A stretch of 64,000 bases of DNA, from the NCBI RefSeq assembly GCF_000733925.1, contig NZ_JPOO01000003.1, positions 2,356,001 through 2,420,000 of the forward strand. Direction: 5' to 3'. Both the position numbers and the translations under genes were made by a program. Positions within the stretch are counted from its first letter, which is position 1; the number at the start of each line of letters is the position of its first letter. Under the pieces are notes generated by a model. That model had not been told where the DNA came from. It saw only the letters and a program-made list of their open reading frames with translations, and searched no databases. The stretch comes from Arenibacter algicola (GTDB lineage Bacteria > Bacteroidota > Bacteroidia > Flavobacteriales > Flavobacteriaceae). Of the stretch, positions 52,750 through 61,496 are shown in pieces.

Positions 52750-54831
52750 ATGAAATCCTCCTTACAATTTCTATTTGCCATAATTTTTCCATTTGTATCA
52801 AATGCACAGGAACCCATACAAAGAGATAGCATCACTGAATTGGACGAAGTAATACTTTTGGATTCCCTTCAATCGGCCACAGATAATGGCATTATAGCTA
52901 CTAAAATTATTGGCCCCAAGGTATTTCAGAACTATAGTCCCGTAGATATGGTTTCGGCAATAAATCAAATATCCGGAGTTTATATATTATCCGGGGCATT
53001 GAACACCAATAGGATTACCATAAGGGGGGTAGGCGCAAGAACATTGTTCGGAACCGATAAATTAAGACTTTACTATAATGATATCCCAATTACAAACGGT
53101 TCAGGTTTCTCAACCATTGAATCTTTCGATTTGGAAAATCTAAGTTCGGTAGAGGTAATCAAAGGTCCAAAAGCGACTAATTATGGTGCTAATTTGGGAG
53201 GTGCAATTTTACTGAATTCGAAACAGCCTACCAACAAGTCCACCTATTTCAGAAATAACTTTACAATAGGCTCCTACAACCTAGTTAAGAACAATCTCCA
53301 GTTTAGCCTTAAAGAGAACAAGATCGCTCTAAACCTACATTATGGCTATTTGGAGACCGATGGCTATAGGGAAAACAACAAATTTAAACGCGAAGGTCTA
53401 CTTCTGGATTTAAATTATCAAATAAATCCCAAAACCAACATTGGCCTTCTCTTCAACCATGTTGATTACAACGCCCAGATACCTAGTTCTTTGGGAGAGA
53501 CCGATTTTAAGGAAAACCCCACCAAGGCCGCATTTACATGGAAATCTGCCAAAGGATACGAGGATAACAAATATAGTCTGGCAGGCCTGACCTTAAATCA
53601 TGCCTTTTCAGATAAATTGAAAAACACCAGCAGTATTTTCTATTCCTATTTGGATCATTACGAGCCCAGACCATTTGGAATTCTGGAAGAATACACCAAC
53701 GGTTATGGTTTCCGGACAAAGTTCGCCGGTGCTTGGACTACCAATGAATCCAGGATCGACTACAATTTTGGTGCAGAATTATACAAGGATGAATACCAAT
53801 GGAGCGAATTTGAAAATCTATATCAAGATAACAACGGACAAGGAAGTTTACAGGGCGATCAATTTGCCGATAACAAGGAGTTTAGGCGACAGTTCAATGC
53901 TTTTGGGAATCTACTTATCCCTTTTGGGAAGGCTTTTTCTACCCAAATTGGGTTAAATGTAAATAAAACCTATTACGACTTCAGGGACGAATTTAATCAA
54001 GGGGCGGACAATAAGAGTGCAGAAAGGGATTTTGACGCCATTGTGCTACCCAGCCTAAACCTCAACTATAGTTTTTCAGCAGTAAATTCAATTTATGCCA
54101 ATATAAGTAGAGGTTTTTCCAATCCCACAGTGGAGGAAACACTAACACCGGAGGGCGTTATTAACCCTGATATAGCCCAAGAAACGGGTATGAACTATGA
54201 AATAGGCACTAGATTTCGCCTTCTAGATCGAAGATTAAATCTAAATATGGCCATTTACAGGATGGATATCAAAAATTTATTGGTGGCTCAACGAGTAGGC
54301 GAGGATCAATATATTGGCAAGAATGCGGGCAAGACGCAACATCAGGGTTTGGAGTTGGATATGGAATATAATTGGGATATTACCTCCAAGCTAAGGGTAA
54401 CCCCTTTTATTAGTTATACTTACAACGATCACAGTTTTGTGACCTTTGTAGACGAGGACAACAATTATTCTGGAAATCCATTGACAGGGGTACCCAAAAA
54501 CAGGTTGAACTCTGGTCTACAAGCCCAACTTAATAATAAATTTTATTGGTATTCCACCCATCAATATGTAGGGGAAATTCCTATGACGGATGCCAATAGT
54601 CTCTACAGTGAAGCCTTTAATGTAGTGAACAGTAAAGTGGGATATAAAAATCAGTTGGGTAAAAAGCTATCGATGGACATAGCCTTTGGGGTCAACAATA
54701 TCTTCGATGTCAACTATGCCCAATCCGTACTTATCAACACAACGGGATTTGGCGGGGCCGAGCCTAGGTACTACTATCCCGGAAACGATAGAAATTACTA
54801 TGGTAGTCTGAGGTTGGGATATTCCTTGTAA
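52750..54831 (+). CDS. TonB-dependent outer-membrane receptor, iron-complex type
   Basis: This 693-residue protein has a signal peptide at about 1-18 (ending VSNAQ), then a short TonB-box region ITELDEVILLDSLQSA, a plug domain (about 45-165, with ISGVYILSGALNTNRITIRGVG and GPKATNYGANLGGAILL) and the barrel to the C-terminus, ending LGYSL. It lacks the carboxypeptidase-like N-terminal domain of SusC proteins and the plug resembles FecA-type siderophore or haem receptors. Ligand cannot be inferred; no siderophore genes are near. The promoter lies in 52505-52749. It converges with glyS, with a hairpin between the two. Confidence 0.88.
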   Translation: MKSSLQFLFAIIFPFVSNAQEPIQRDSITELDEVILLDSLQSATDNGIIATKIIGPKVFQNYSPVDMVSAINQISGVYILSGALNTNRITIRGVGARTLFGTDKLRLYYNDIPITNGSGFSTIESFDLENLSSVEVIKGPKATNYGANLGGAILLNSKQPTNKSTYFRNNFTIGSYNLVKNNLQFSLKENKIALNLHYGYLETDGYRENNKFKREGLLLDLNYQINPKTNIGLLFNHVDYNAQIPSSLGETDFKENPTKAAFTWKSAKGYEDNKYSLAGLTLNHAFSDKLKNTSSIFYSYLDHYEPRPFGILEEYTNGYGFRTKFAGAWTTNESRIDYNFGAELYKDEYQWSEFENLYQDNNGQGSLQGDQFADNKEFRRQFNAFGNLLIPFGKAFSTQIGLNVNKTYYDFRDEFNQGADNKSAERDFDAIVLPSLNLNYSFSAVNSIYANISRGFSNPTVEETLTPEGVINPDIAQETGMNYEIGTRFRLLDRRLNLNMAIYRMDIKNLLVAQRVGEDQYIGKNAGKTQHQGLELDMEYNWDITSKLRVTPFISYTYNDHSFVTFVDEDNNYSGNPLTGVPKNRLNSGLQAQLNNKFYWYSTHQYVGEIPMTDANSLYSEAFNVVNSKVGYKNQLGKKLSMDIAFGVNNIFDVNYAQSVLINTTGFGGAEPRYYYPGNDRNYYGSLRLGYSL

Positions 54832-54836
54832 AAGAA

Positions 54837-54894
54837 AAGGTCTAAAAAGTTGAAAAAAATTGGGTTAAACCAACAAGTCAACTTAATAGACCTT
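54837..54894. terminator. Long cruciform-like hairpin between converging genes
   Basis: AAGGTCTAAAAAGTTGA (54837-54853) pairs with TCAACTTAATAGACCTT (54878-54894) at 15 of 17 positions, with an inner TTGG/CCAA stem in the loop. It lies between the receptor stop at 54831 and the glyS stop at 54915. No long T-run on either side; a bidirectional terminator is the simplest reading. Confidence 0.6.
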
Positions 54895-54914
54895 AAATAT
54901 CCTATCTTCTGAAA

Positions 54915-56459
54915 TTAAGCCATTCGCTGTAGCCAACTTTTCATATCCACTTCCTTATGGATAATTGCCTTGACATCCGCAATGGCCACACGTTGTTGTT
55001 CCATGGTGTCCCTATAGCGTATGGTCACTGTTTTATCTTCTAGAGACTGGTGGTCTACGGTGATACAAAAAGGCGTACCATTGGCGTCCTGTCTTCTGTA
55101 ACGACGGCCTACGGCATCTTTTTCGTCGTATACCACATTAAAGTCCCATTTAAGGTCATCTATGATTTCCTGGGCCAATTCGGGCAAACCGTCTTTTTTT
55201 ACCAAAGGCAATACTGCAGCCTTCATAGGTGCCAAAACAGCCGGTAATTTAAGTACTGTTCTAGTAGTGTTGTTATCCAACTCCTCTTCTACCAAGGAAT
55301 TTGAAAAAACGGCCAAGAACATACGATCCAGACCTATGGAAGTTTCAACCACGTAAGGAACATAACTTTCATTAAGTTCAGGATCGAAATACTGTAATTT
55401 TTTACCAGAGTATTTTTCGTGGCTTCCCAAGTCAAAATCGGTTCTGGAATGAATCCCTTCCAATTCCTTAAATCCAAAAGGAAATTTAAATTCTATATCG
55501 GCCGCGGCATCTGCGTAATGCGCCAATTTCTCGTGATCGTGAAATCTATAGTTCTCGGGCCCCATGCCCAAGGACAAATGCCAGGCCATCCTTTTTTCCT
55601 TCCAGGTTTCGTACCATTCCTTTTGAGATCCGGGACGAATAAAAAATTGCATTTCCATTTGTTCAAACTCCCTTTGACGAAAGATAAACTGTCTTGCAAC
55701 GATCTCGTTTCTAAAGGCCTTGCCTACTTGGGCAATCCCGAAAGGAATCTTCATTCTTCCGGTTTTTTGAACATTTAGGAAGTTTACAAAAATACCTTGA
55801 GCTGTTTCTGGTCTAAGGTACAGATCCATGGCACTATCGGCGGAAGCCCCCAATTTGGTGCCGAACATTAGATTAAATTGCTTTACGTCCGTCCAATTCC
55901 TTGATCCGGACAAGGGACATGCAATTTCCAGTTCCTCAATTAGATTTTTCACATCTGCCAAATCCTCGTTCTCCAAGGATTTTCCCAAACGCTTCAAGAT
56001 GGTATTGATCTGTTCTTGGTAACCGACCACTCTTGGATTGGTTTCCAAAAATTGTTTTTTATCAAAGGCATCCCCAAAGCGTTTTTCCGCCTTGGCTACT
56101 TCCTTATCTATTTTAGCTTCAATTTTAGCGGTATAATCCTCCACCAAAACATCTGCGCGATATCTTTTCTTGGAATCTTTGTTATCTATTAATGGATCGT
56201 TAAATGCATCTACGTGCCCGGATGCCTTCCAAACGGTTGGGTGCATAAATATTGCGGAATCGAGCCCCACAATATTATCGTTCATCTGAACCATGGCTTT
56301 CCACCAATATTCGCGGATATTCTTTTTTAACTCGGCCCCATTTTGGGCATAGTCGTATACGGCACTTAGTCCGTCGTAAATTTCGCTGGATTGGAAAACG
56401 TATCCATACTCCTTTGCATGCGAGATTACTTTTTTAAAATCGTCTTCTTGTTTCACCAT
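54915..56459 (-). CDS. glyS: Glycyl-tRNA synthetase, alpha2 type
   Basis: This 514-residue class II enzyme charges tRNA-Gly. N-terminal FVFQSSEIYDGLSAVYDYA-type start, FMHPTVWKASGHVDAFNDP, the motif-2 region with EMEMQFF, GLDRMFLAVF of motif 3, and a C-terminal anticodon-binding domain. The single-chain homodimer type, shared with archaea and eukaryotes, is found in Bacteroidota, unlike the alpha2-beta2 type of Escherichia coli. Length is normal. The next minus-strand gene upstream (coiled-coil protein) ends 38 bases before. Confidence 0.96.
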   Translation of the reverse strand: MVKQEDDFKKVISHAKEYGYVFQSSEIYDGLSAVYDYAQNGAELKKNIREYWWKAMVQMNDNIVGLDSAIFMHPTVWKASGHVDAFNDPLIDNKDSKKRYRADVLVEDYTAKIEAKIDKEVAKAEKRFGDAFDKKQFLETNPRVVGYQEQINTILKRLGKSLENEDLADVKNLIEELEIACPLSGSRNWTDVKQFNLMFGTKLGASADSAMDLYLRPETAQGIFVNFLNVQKTGRMKIPFGIAQVGKAFRNEIVARQFIFRQREFEQMEMQFFIRPGSQKEWYETWKEKRMAWHLSLGMGPENYRFHDHEKLAHYADAAADIEFKFPFGFKELEGIHSRTDFDLGSHEKYSGKKLQYFDPELNESYVPYVVETSIGLDRMFLAVFSNSLVEEELDNNTTRTVLKLPAVLAPMKAAVLPLVKKDGLPELAQEIIDDLKWDFNVVYDEKDAVGRRYRRQDANGTPFCITVDHQSLEDKTVTIRYRDTMEQQRVAIADVKAIIHKEVDMKSWLQRMA

Positions 56460-56496
56460 TTGGCAAAAATATAATATTAGTGGAAAATGAAGAGAT

Positions 56497-57393
56497 TTAT
56501 TTCAATTGAAATTCAGAAGTCGCCAATAATTTTTCATTCTCGAAAACATTTAGGGTATAGGTTCCTTCCGCCAAAGATCCTTCCGGTACGGAAATAGCAT
56601 CGCATACGCTAAATTCCTGCCCCATAAAGACCAGTTCTACGCGTTTGCTATAGATATTTCCGTTTACGGAAATGGTATTGGCATTATCCTCTATAACTCC
56701 CATATTAGGGCTTAAGAATTGAAAGTATATTACCCGTTCCTCATTTTTGGAATTGGGATTTCCCATAACGGTAACACAGCCCCTTAGTTTGGATATGATA
56801 TTCGCCTTATTTGTCTTTATATGTTTGCCAGATCGAAACCTAAAACCACTACCCTCCGAGTTTTCCAATTTTAGATAGCTTTTGGTCTTAAGCTCCTGAC
56901 TAAGTTCTTTATTCTTTCTCCTAAGTGCAGCTTCGGCCTCCGCCAATGAACTGCTCTTTCCCCTGAGTTCCTCGATCATCTTCCTAGTTTCCTCATATTT
57001 GTCCCCAAGGAGCATATTGTTATACTTAAGGAAATTATTTTTTAATTTAAGGCTATCATTTTTAGCCTCGAGCTTTCTAAGTTCGGTTTTGTATTCCTTT
57101 AATTTTTCGACCGTAAAATTTAAACGTCCCACGGAATCCAACAACTGTTGCACCCTATATTTTGAATCCTGTAATTCTATTTCATTTACCTCATTAAGCG
57201 CGGAGAGCCTATCTACATCAGATTTCATCAAAGTAAGGTCCTTAACAAGCAATTCCTTCTCTTGCTCCAAAAAACTAATGCGACTTTTGGATTGGGCATA
57301 ACTATAATAGAAGGCAATAAGAATACCCAGTATAATAGCTGCCAAAGCGGCAAGTATTATCTTATAATTAAATTTATTATCTTCAGTATCCAT
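56497..57393 (-). CDS. Membrane-anchored coiled-coil protein, unknown function
   Basis: This 298-residue protein has an N-terminal transmembrane helix (about 11-30), a long coiled coil from about 38 to 175 (heptads around SRISFLEQEKELLVKDLTLM), and a beta-rich C-terminal domain of about 110 residues with VRFRSGKHI-like and FSVCDAISVPEGSLAEGTYTL patterns. I do not recognise a catalytic motif. The form suggests an envelope-spanning scaffold. It stands upstream of glyS on the minus strand and divergent from comF. Confidence 0.75.
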   Translation of the reverse strand: MDTEDNKFNYKIILAALAAIILGILIAFYYSYAQSKSRISFLEQEKELLVKDLTLMKSDVDRLSALNEVNEIELQDSKYRVQQLLDSVGRLNFTVEKLKEYKTELRKLEAKNDSLKLKNNFLKYNNMLLGDKYEETRKMIEELRGKSSSLAEAEAALRRKNKELSQELKTKSYLKLENSEGSGFRFRSGKHIKTNKANIISKLRGCVTVMGNPNSKNEERVIYFQFLSPNMGVIEDNANTISVNGNIYSKRVELVFMGQEFSVCDAISVPEGSLAEGTYTLNVFENEKLLATSEFQLK

Positions 57394-57436
57394 CTAAAAG
57401 CATGCGTATTAAGTAGGTTAATAGTAATATAGATTT

Positions 57437-58138
57437 GTGTATTCCAAGATCTCAAATATACTAAACGATATCAACACGGTCCTTCTACCTAGGCTATGTT
57501 TTGGATGTAATGCTCTATTATATAGAGGAGAAGAACATGTGTGTACCGTTTGTCGAAATCAATTACCACTCACCGAGTATACTTTTAACGCTGTAAACCC
57601 TGTTGACCGTATATTTTATGGAAGAATTAACATTGTTAAGGCCAGTTCTTTTCTGTTTTTTACTGAAAAGGGAATTGTAAAAAGTATAATTCACTACCTA
57701 AAATACAAAAACCAAGAGCAAATAGGTGCATTTTTAGGGAATTGGTATGGTCTTATATTGAAGCAAAACAACTTTCTTAACAACATTGATTACGTAGTGC
57801 CCGTTCCGCTTCACCAAAAAAAACTAAAAAAAAGAGGTTACAACCAAGTTTCCCTGTTTGCCAAATCTATAGCGGAACACATTGGCGCCCAATACCTTGA
57901 AGGCGTACTAATTAAAACGGCCAACACTAGGACCCAAACCAAAAAATCAAGAATACTAAGGTGGCAGAACAAACAGGCTCTTTATGTTTTAACAGACCAC
58001 GATATATTAAAGGATAAAAATGTGTTATTATTGGACGATGTAATTACCACAGGGGCTACCATGGAGGCCTGTGCCACAGCCTTATCTTCAACAAAGGGAA
58101 TTAATATATATGTTGGCTCCATGGCCATAGTACCTTAA
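57437..58138 (+). CDS. ComF-family phosphoribosyltransferase-like protein
   Basis: This 233-residue protein starts with GTG at 57437; no in-frame ATG lies before the zinc-finger cysteines. N-terminal CFGCNALLYRGEEHVCTVC gives two CXXC pairs at about 22-25 and 37-40, and the C-terminal phosphoribosyltransferase-like fold ends with the PRPP loop VLLLDDVITTGATMEACA. ComF proteins take part in DNA uptake (natural transformation) and possibly DNA repair; no other competence gene is in this window. Divergent from the coiled-coil gene (43-base gap). Confidence 0.92.
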   Translation: MYSKISNILNDINTVLLPRLCFGCNALLYRGEEHVCTVCRNQLPLTEYTFNAVNPVDRIFYGRINIVKASSFLFFTEKGIVKSIIHYLKYKNQEQIGAFLGNWYGLILKQNNFLNNIDYVVPVPLHQKKLKKRGYNQVSLFAKSIAEHIGAQYLEGVLIKTANTRTQTKKSRILRWQNKQALYVLTDHDILKDKNVLLLDDVITTGATMEACATALSSTKGINIYVGSMAIVP

Positions 58139-58191
58139 TTTTACAATTCTCCAAATTAGTTGTTTCTTTGTTGAACATTTTCATTACTGCT

Positions 58192-59805
58192 ATGATCCAA
58201 CGCATTTTAGGGTTTTTATTTCTGCTTTTAACCGTATCTGCCCTTGTACAGTGTGCTCGTAGAGGTGCACCCAGTGGAGGTGATAAGGATATTACGCCGC
58301 CAAAATTGGTAAAGGCAGAGCCCAAGAACATGTCCATAAACTTTGATTCAAAAAAAATTCGATTATATTTTGACGAATACGTTAAGCTCAAGGATATTGA
58401 AAAGCAACTTATCGTTTCCCCGCCTTTAAAGTACACTCCCTTAATATCCCCACAAGGATCGGCCAACAGATATGTGGAGGTTATCATAAAGGATACCCTA
58501 AAAGCAAATACCACCTATACCTTAAATTTCGGCCAAAGTATAATTGACAATAACGAGGGCAACCCCCTTAGCTATTTTACTTATGTGTTTTCAACAGGGC
58601 ACTATATAGATTCCCTAACAGTATCTGGCGTGGTCAAGGATGCATTTAACAAGAACGCCGACACATTTATTAGTATAATGCTATATGAAATAGATAGTGT
58701 TTACACCGATTCTACCATCTATCGGCAACCACCAAATTATATTACCAACACCTTGGACAGTACTCCCATTTTTCATTTAAAAAATCTCAAGGAGGGAAAA
58801 TATGCCATGTTTGGGGTAAAAGATGAGGCCAAAAACAACATATTCGATCAAAAAGTCGATAAAATTGCCTTTATAAAGGACACCATAAACCTTCCAACAG
58901 ATTCCGTTTATTTACTGACCATGTTTAAGGAATTGCCCGACTATAGTATTTCAGTTCCCAATTTTGCAGCTAAAAACAAGATCATTTTTGGGTATCAGGG
59001 CAATGCAAAAGATATATCGATTAGAGCCCTGAGCAACATTCCGGATACTGTAAAGACCAAAATCACCAAAGAGCGGGAAAAGGACACCTTAAACTTTTGG
59101 TTTACTCCCTTCGCAGCAGATTCCTTGGTTTTTACAGTTGCCAATGAGAAAGAAAGCCTAATTGATACCTTTACCGTTAAAACAAAAAAAGTTGGTTTGG
59201 ATACCCTTGTTGTACAGCCCAACCAAAGAGGGAGCCTGGAGTTTGGAACACCTTATTTTATAGGGGCCAATACTCCAATTTCCCGTATAGACAGTTCAAA
59301 AATCAGTTTGTCACGCAAGGATTCGACCCAGGTAAAATTCATGACGGCCTTGGATACTGTGGGCAATAAAATTGATTTTGATTTTGAAGTGGAGCCCAAC
59401 GAAAATTACAACCTGGAACTACTCCCAGGAGCAGTAGTCGATTTTTTTGAAACCGAAAATGACACCATATCCATTAAACTGTCTACCAAAAGTTATGCAG
59501 ATTTCGGGAATTTAAGACTTACCTTGGACGGGGCTGTCAACTACCCTTTGATAGTACAATTAACAGACGAAAAAGGGGCTACCGTAAAGGAATTGTTCGC
59601 CAATGAAGAAAAGGTCTTTGAATTCACCAATATTAAACCGGCAAAATATCTTATCCGGGTCATATTCGATAGTAACGGTAATCAAAAATGGGATACTGGA
59701 AATTACCTTCAAAGAATTCAGCCAGAAAAAGTCACCTACTACCCCAATGTATTGGAGGTAAGGGCCAATTGGGAATTGGAACAAACCTTTACCCTTTCAA
59801 ACTAA
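58192..59805 (+). CDS. Lipoprotein with bacterial Ig-like (Big_5) domain
   Basis: This 537-residue protein starts at the chosen ATG at 58192 (MIQRILGFLFLLLTV), which gives a signal peptide ending ALVQC; a TTG 24 bases upstream is less likely. After ARRGAPSGGDKDITPPKLVKA comes a Big_5/SbsA-type Ig-like domain (about 35-140, with IRLYFDEYVKLKDI and TYTLNFGQSIIDNNEGNPL), then beta-sandwich repeats to the end. Orthologues are common in flavobacteria downstream of comF; role in envelope architecture inferred. Its end overlaps that of the nitrilase gene by 17 bases (converging). Confidence 0.85.
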   Translation: MIQRILGFLFLLLTVSALVQCARRGAPSGGDKDITPPKLVKAEPKNMSINFDSKKIRLYFDEYVKLKDIEKQLIVSPPLKYTPLISPQGSANRYVEVIIKDTLKANTTYTLNFGQSIIDNNEGNPLSYFTYVFSTGHYIDSLTVSGVVKDAFNKNADTFISIMLYEIDSVYTDSTIYRQPPNYITNTLDSTPIFHLKNLKEGKYAMFGVKDEAKNNIFDQKVDKIAFIKDTINLPTDSVYLLTMFKELPDYSISVPNFAAKNKIIFGYQGNAKDISIRALSNIPDTVKTKITKEREKDTLNFWFTPFAADSLVFTVANEKESLIDTFTVKTKKVGLDTLVVQPNQRGSLEFGTPYFIGANTPISRIDSSKISLSRKDSTQVKFMTALDTVGNKIDFDFEVEPNENYNLELLPGAVVDFFETENDTISIKLSTKSYADFGNLRLTLDGAVNYPLIVQLTDEKGATVKELFANEEKVFEFTNIKPAKYLIRVIFDSNGNQKWDTGNYLQRIQPEKVTYYPNVLEVRANWELEQTFTLSN

Positions 59806-60559
59806 AAAGGTCCCGATCTTCCAAAAACTTTAGTTTTTCCCTCGCCTCGGAAATATGTTTTTTATCCAAAGAAACATAAAGTACCTTTTCCTCCTTCGAA
59901 AACACTATTGGTTCGCCAAAGACATCGTTTACAGTGGAGTGGCCTGGATAACTATGTCCGGTATTATCCGTTCCCGTCCTGTTTACCCCTATTACATATG
60001 CCATATTTTCAATGGCACGTGCTTTTAACAGGGCATCCCAGGCATTAATTCTTGGCTGCGGCCAATTGGCAACATAAATAAGTATATCATAGTTCTCCGT
60101 ATTCCTTGCCCAAACAGGAAAGCGAAGATCATAACAAATAAGCGGGCAGATCCTAAAACCTTTGAAGTTGATCACGATCCTTTTTTCACCTTTGTTATAT
60201 ATCTTATCCTCACCGGCCAGGGTGAAGGTGTGTCGCTTGTCGTAAAAGGTCGATTTTCCGTCGGGCTCCACAAACCAAAGTCGGTTATAATAATGCCCGT
60301 CATCAAAATAGACTAAACTACCGGCTAAGGCCACATTTTTTCTCTCCGCTTCCTTTTGCATCCATTTTACCGTTTCTTCCCCTTCCTCCTTGGGGACATT
60401 CCAAGGAGTCATGGTAAAGGCCGTGGTAAACATTTCAGGAAGTATCACCAAGTCTACCTCCCCGTTTAAGGTGTCGAGCTTTTTGGAAAAGTGTTCCCTA
60501 TTCTTTGTTGGATTTTCCCATGCTAACGGGGATTGTATAAGTGCTACTTTAAGTTCCAT
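59789..60559 (-). CDS. Nitrilase-family amidohydrolase (omega-amidase-like)
   Basis: This 256-residue cytoplasmic C-N hydrolase shows the Glu-Lys-Cys catalytic triad: E42 in VILPEMF, K107 in YDKRHTF and C141 in LICYDLRFPVWARN. Pattern and length match the YafV/omega-amidase branch, which hydrolyses alpha-ketoglutaramate or alpha-ketosuccinamate and clears glutamine-transaminase products. It lies between the Ig-like lipoprotein (converging, 17-base overlap) and the ankyrin gene; no operon. Confidence 0.93.
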   Translation of the reverse strand: MELKVALIQSPLAWENPTKNREHFSKKLDTLNGEVDLVILPEMFTTAFTMTPWNVPKEEGEETVKWMQKEAERKNVALAGSLVYFDDGHYYNRLWFVEPDGKSTFYDKRHTFTLAGEDKIYNKGEKRIVINFKGFRICPLICYDLRFPVWARNTENYDILIYVANWPQPRINAWDALLKARAIENMAYVIGVNRTGTDNTGHSYPGHSTVNDVFGEPIVFSKEEKVLYVSLDKKHISEAREKLKFLEDRDLFSLKG

Positions 60560-60679
60560 TTCTATCTGCTATTGCTCTAATAAAAATATTCTTACGGATA
60601 ATTCCAAATGACCAGTTTATACAAATACAGAAATTCTGATATCAAGCATGAACTGCTCCCGTAAATCTTTAAATCTATT

Positions 60680-61150
60680 CTAGGCCTTTTCCAGTAAAGC
60701 AATAAGCGATGGCATTCCTTGCATTTTGGCATGATCAAAAGCGGTAAGCCCCCTTACGTCTTTGATTGTCGTATCTGCTCCTTTGGCCAAAAGCATTTTA
60801 GCAATCTCCTCCCTATTGAATGTTGCAGCATAAATGAGACAGGTAGCCCCCATGGTATTGCGTTCATTAACACTGGCCCCTTTATCTATGAGCTTCTTGG
60901 CAGTATCTGTATAGCCTTTAAAGCATACACCCATCAAGGCCGTATTGCCAGAGGCATCCTTGGCATCTATTTTAGCGCCCATTTCCAATAAAAGATCGGT
61001 AATTTCCTCTTGATCGTAATATGTAGAAAGAATAAGGGGAGTAGACCCCCTTTGGTCTTTACTATCCAAGAGCAAAGGGTTTTTCTTCAACATGGCCTTT
61101 ACCTCATCGAAGTTACCGTTTCTAATTTCGTTAAAGAAAAATTCGTTCAT
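60680..61150 (-). CDS. Ankyrin-repeat protein
   Basis: This 156-residue soluble protein has about four ankyrin repeats (for example GSTPLILSTYYDQEEITDLLLEMGAKID and NTALMGVCFKGYTDTAKKLIDKGASV). The first repeat is preceded by a short helical cap and the last ends with a LIALLEKA tail. Ankyrin repeats bind proteins. No signal peptide, so cytoplasmic. No functional clue from neighbours. Confidence 0.88.
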   Translation of the reverse strand: MNEFFFNEIRNGNFDEVKAMLKKNPLLLDSKDQRGSTPLILSTYYDQEEITDLLLEMGAKIDAKDASGNTALMGVCFKGYTDTAKKLIDKGASVNERNTMGATCLIYAATFNREEIAKMLLAKGADTTIKDVRGLTAFDHAKMQGMPSLIALLEKA

Positions 61151-61496
61151 ATGTAAATGCCATTAGTTAAATGTATAAAAAAACAATCACTTTAGTGAAT
61201 TGAAATTATAGTTTAAAATTGTAATTCCTATTAAAACGAATAAAACACATAACATACGCTATAAAGCACCTTATACAGAAAAGGAATAATACTTATTCCT
61301 TAATAGTTCATAACCTTTTGCCCCTTGGCCAAACATTCGATAAAAACTCCAATTCATTTATAATTTGGATCCACAGGGAACATTTCACATATTCAATACA
61401 AGAAATTCGTAGTCTTATAGGAATTTTTTCGCCATTCACAATTTATAGGCATATTCCTACGTTTTCTTAATAAATTCCCCTAAAAGCTTAACAATT
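61151..61496. other. Promoter region of ankyrin and histidine kinase genes
   Basis: This 346-base gap lies between the divergent ankyrin and histidine-kinase genes. It is AT-rich without obvious hairpins or repeats. No gene, RNA or repeat is recognised; the promoters for both genes must lie here. Confidence 0.5.
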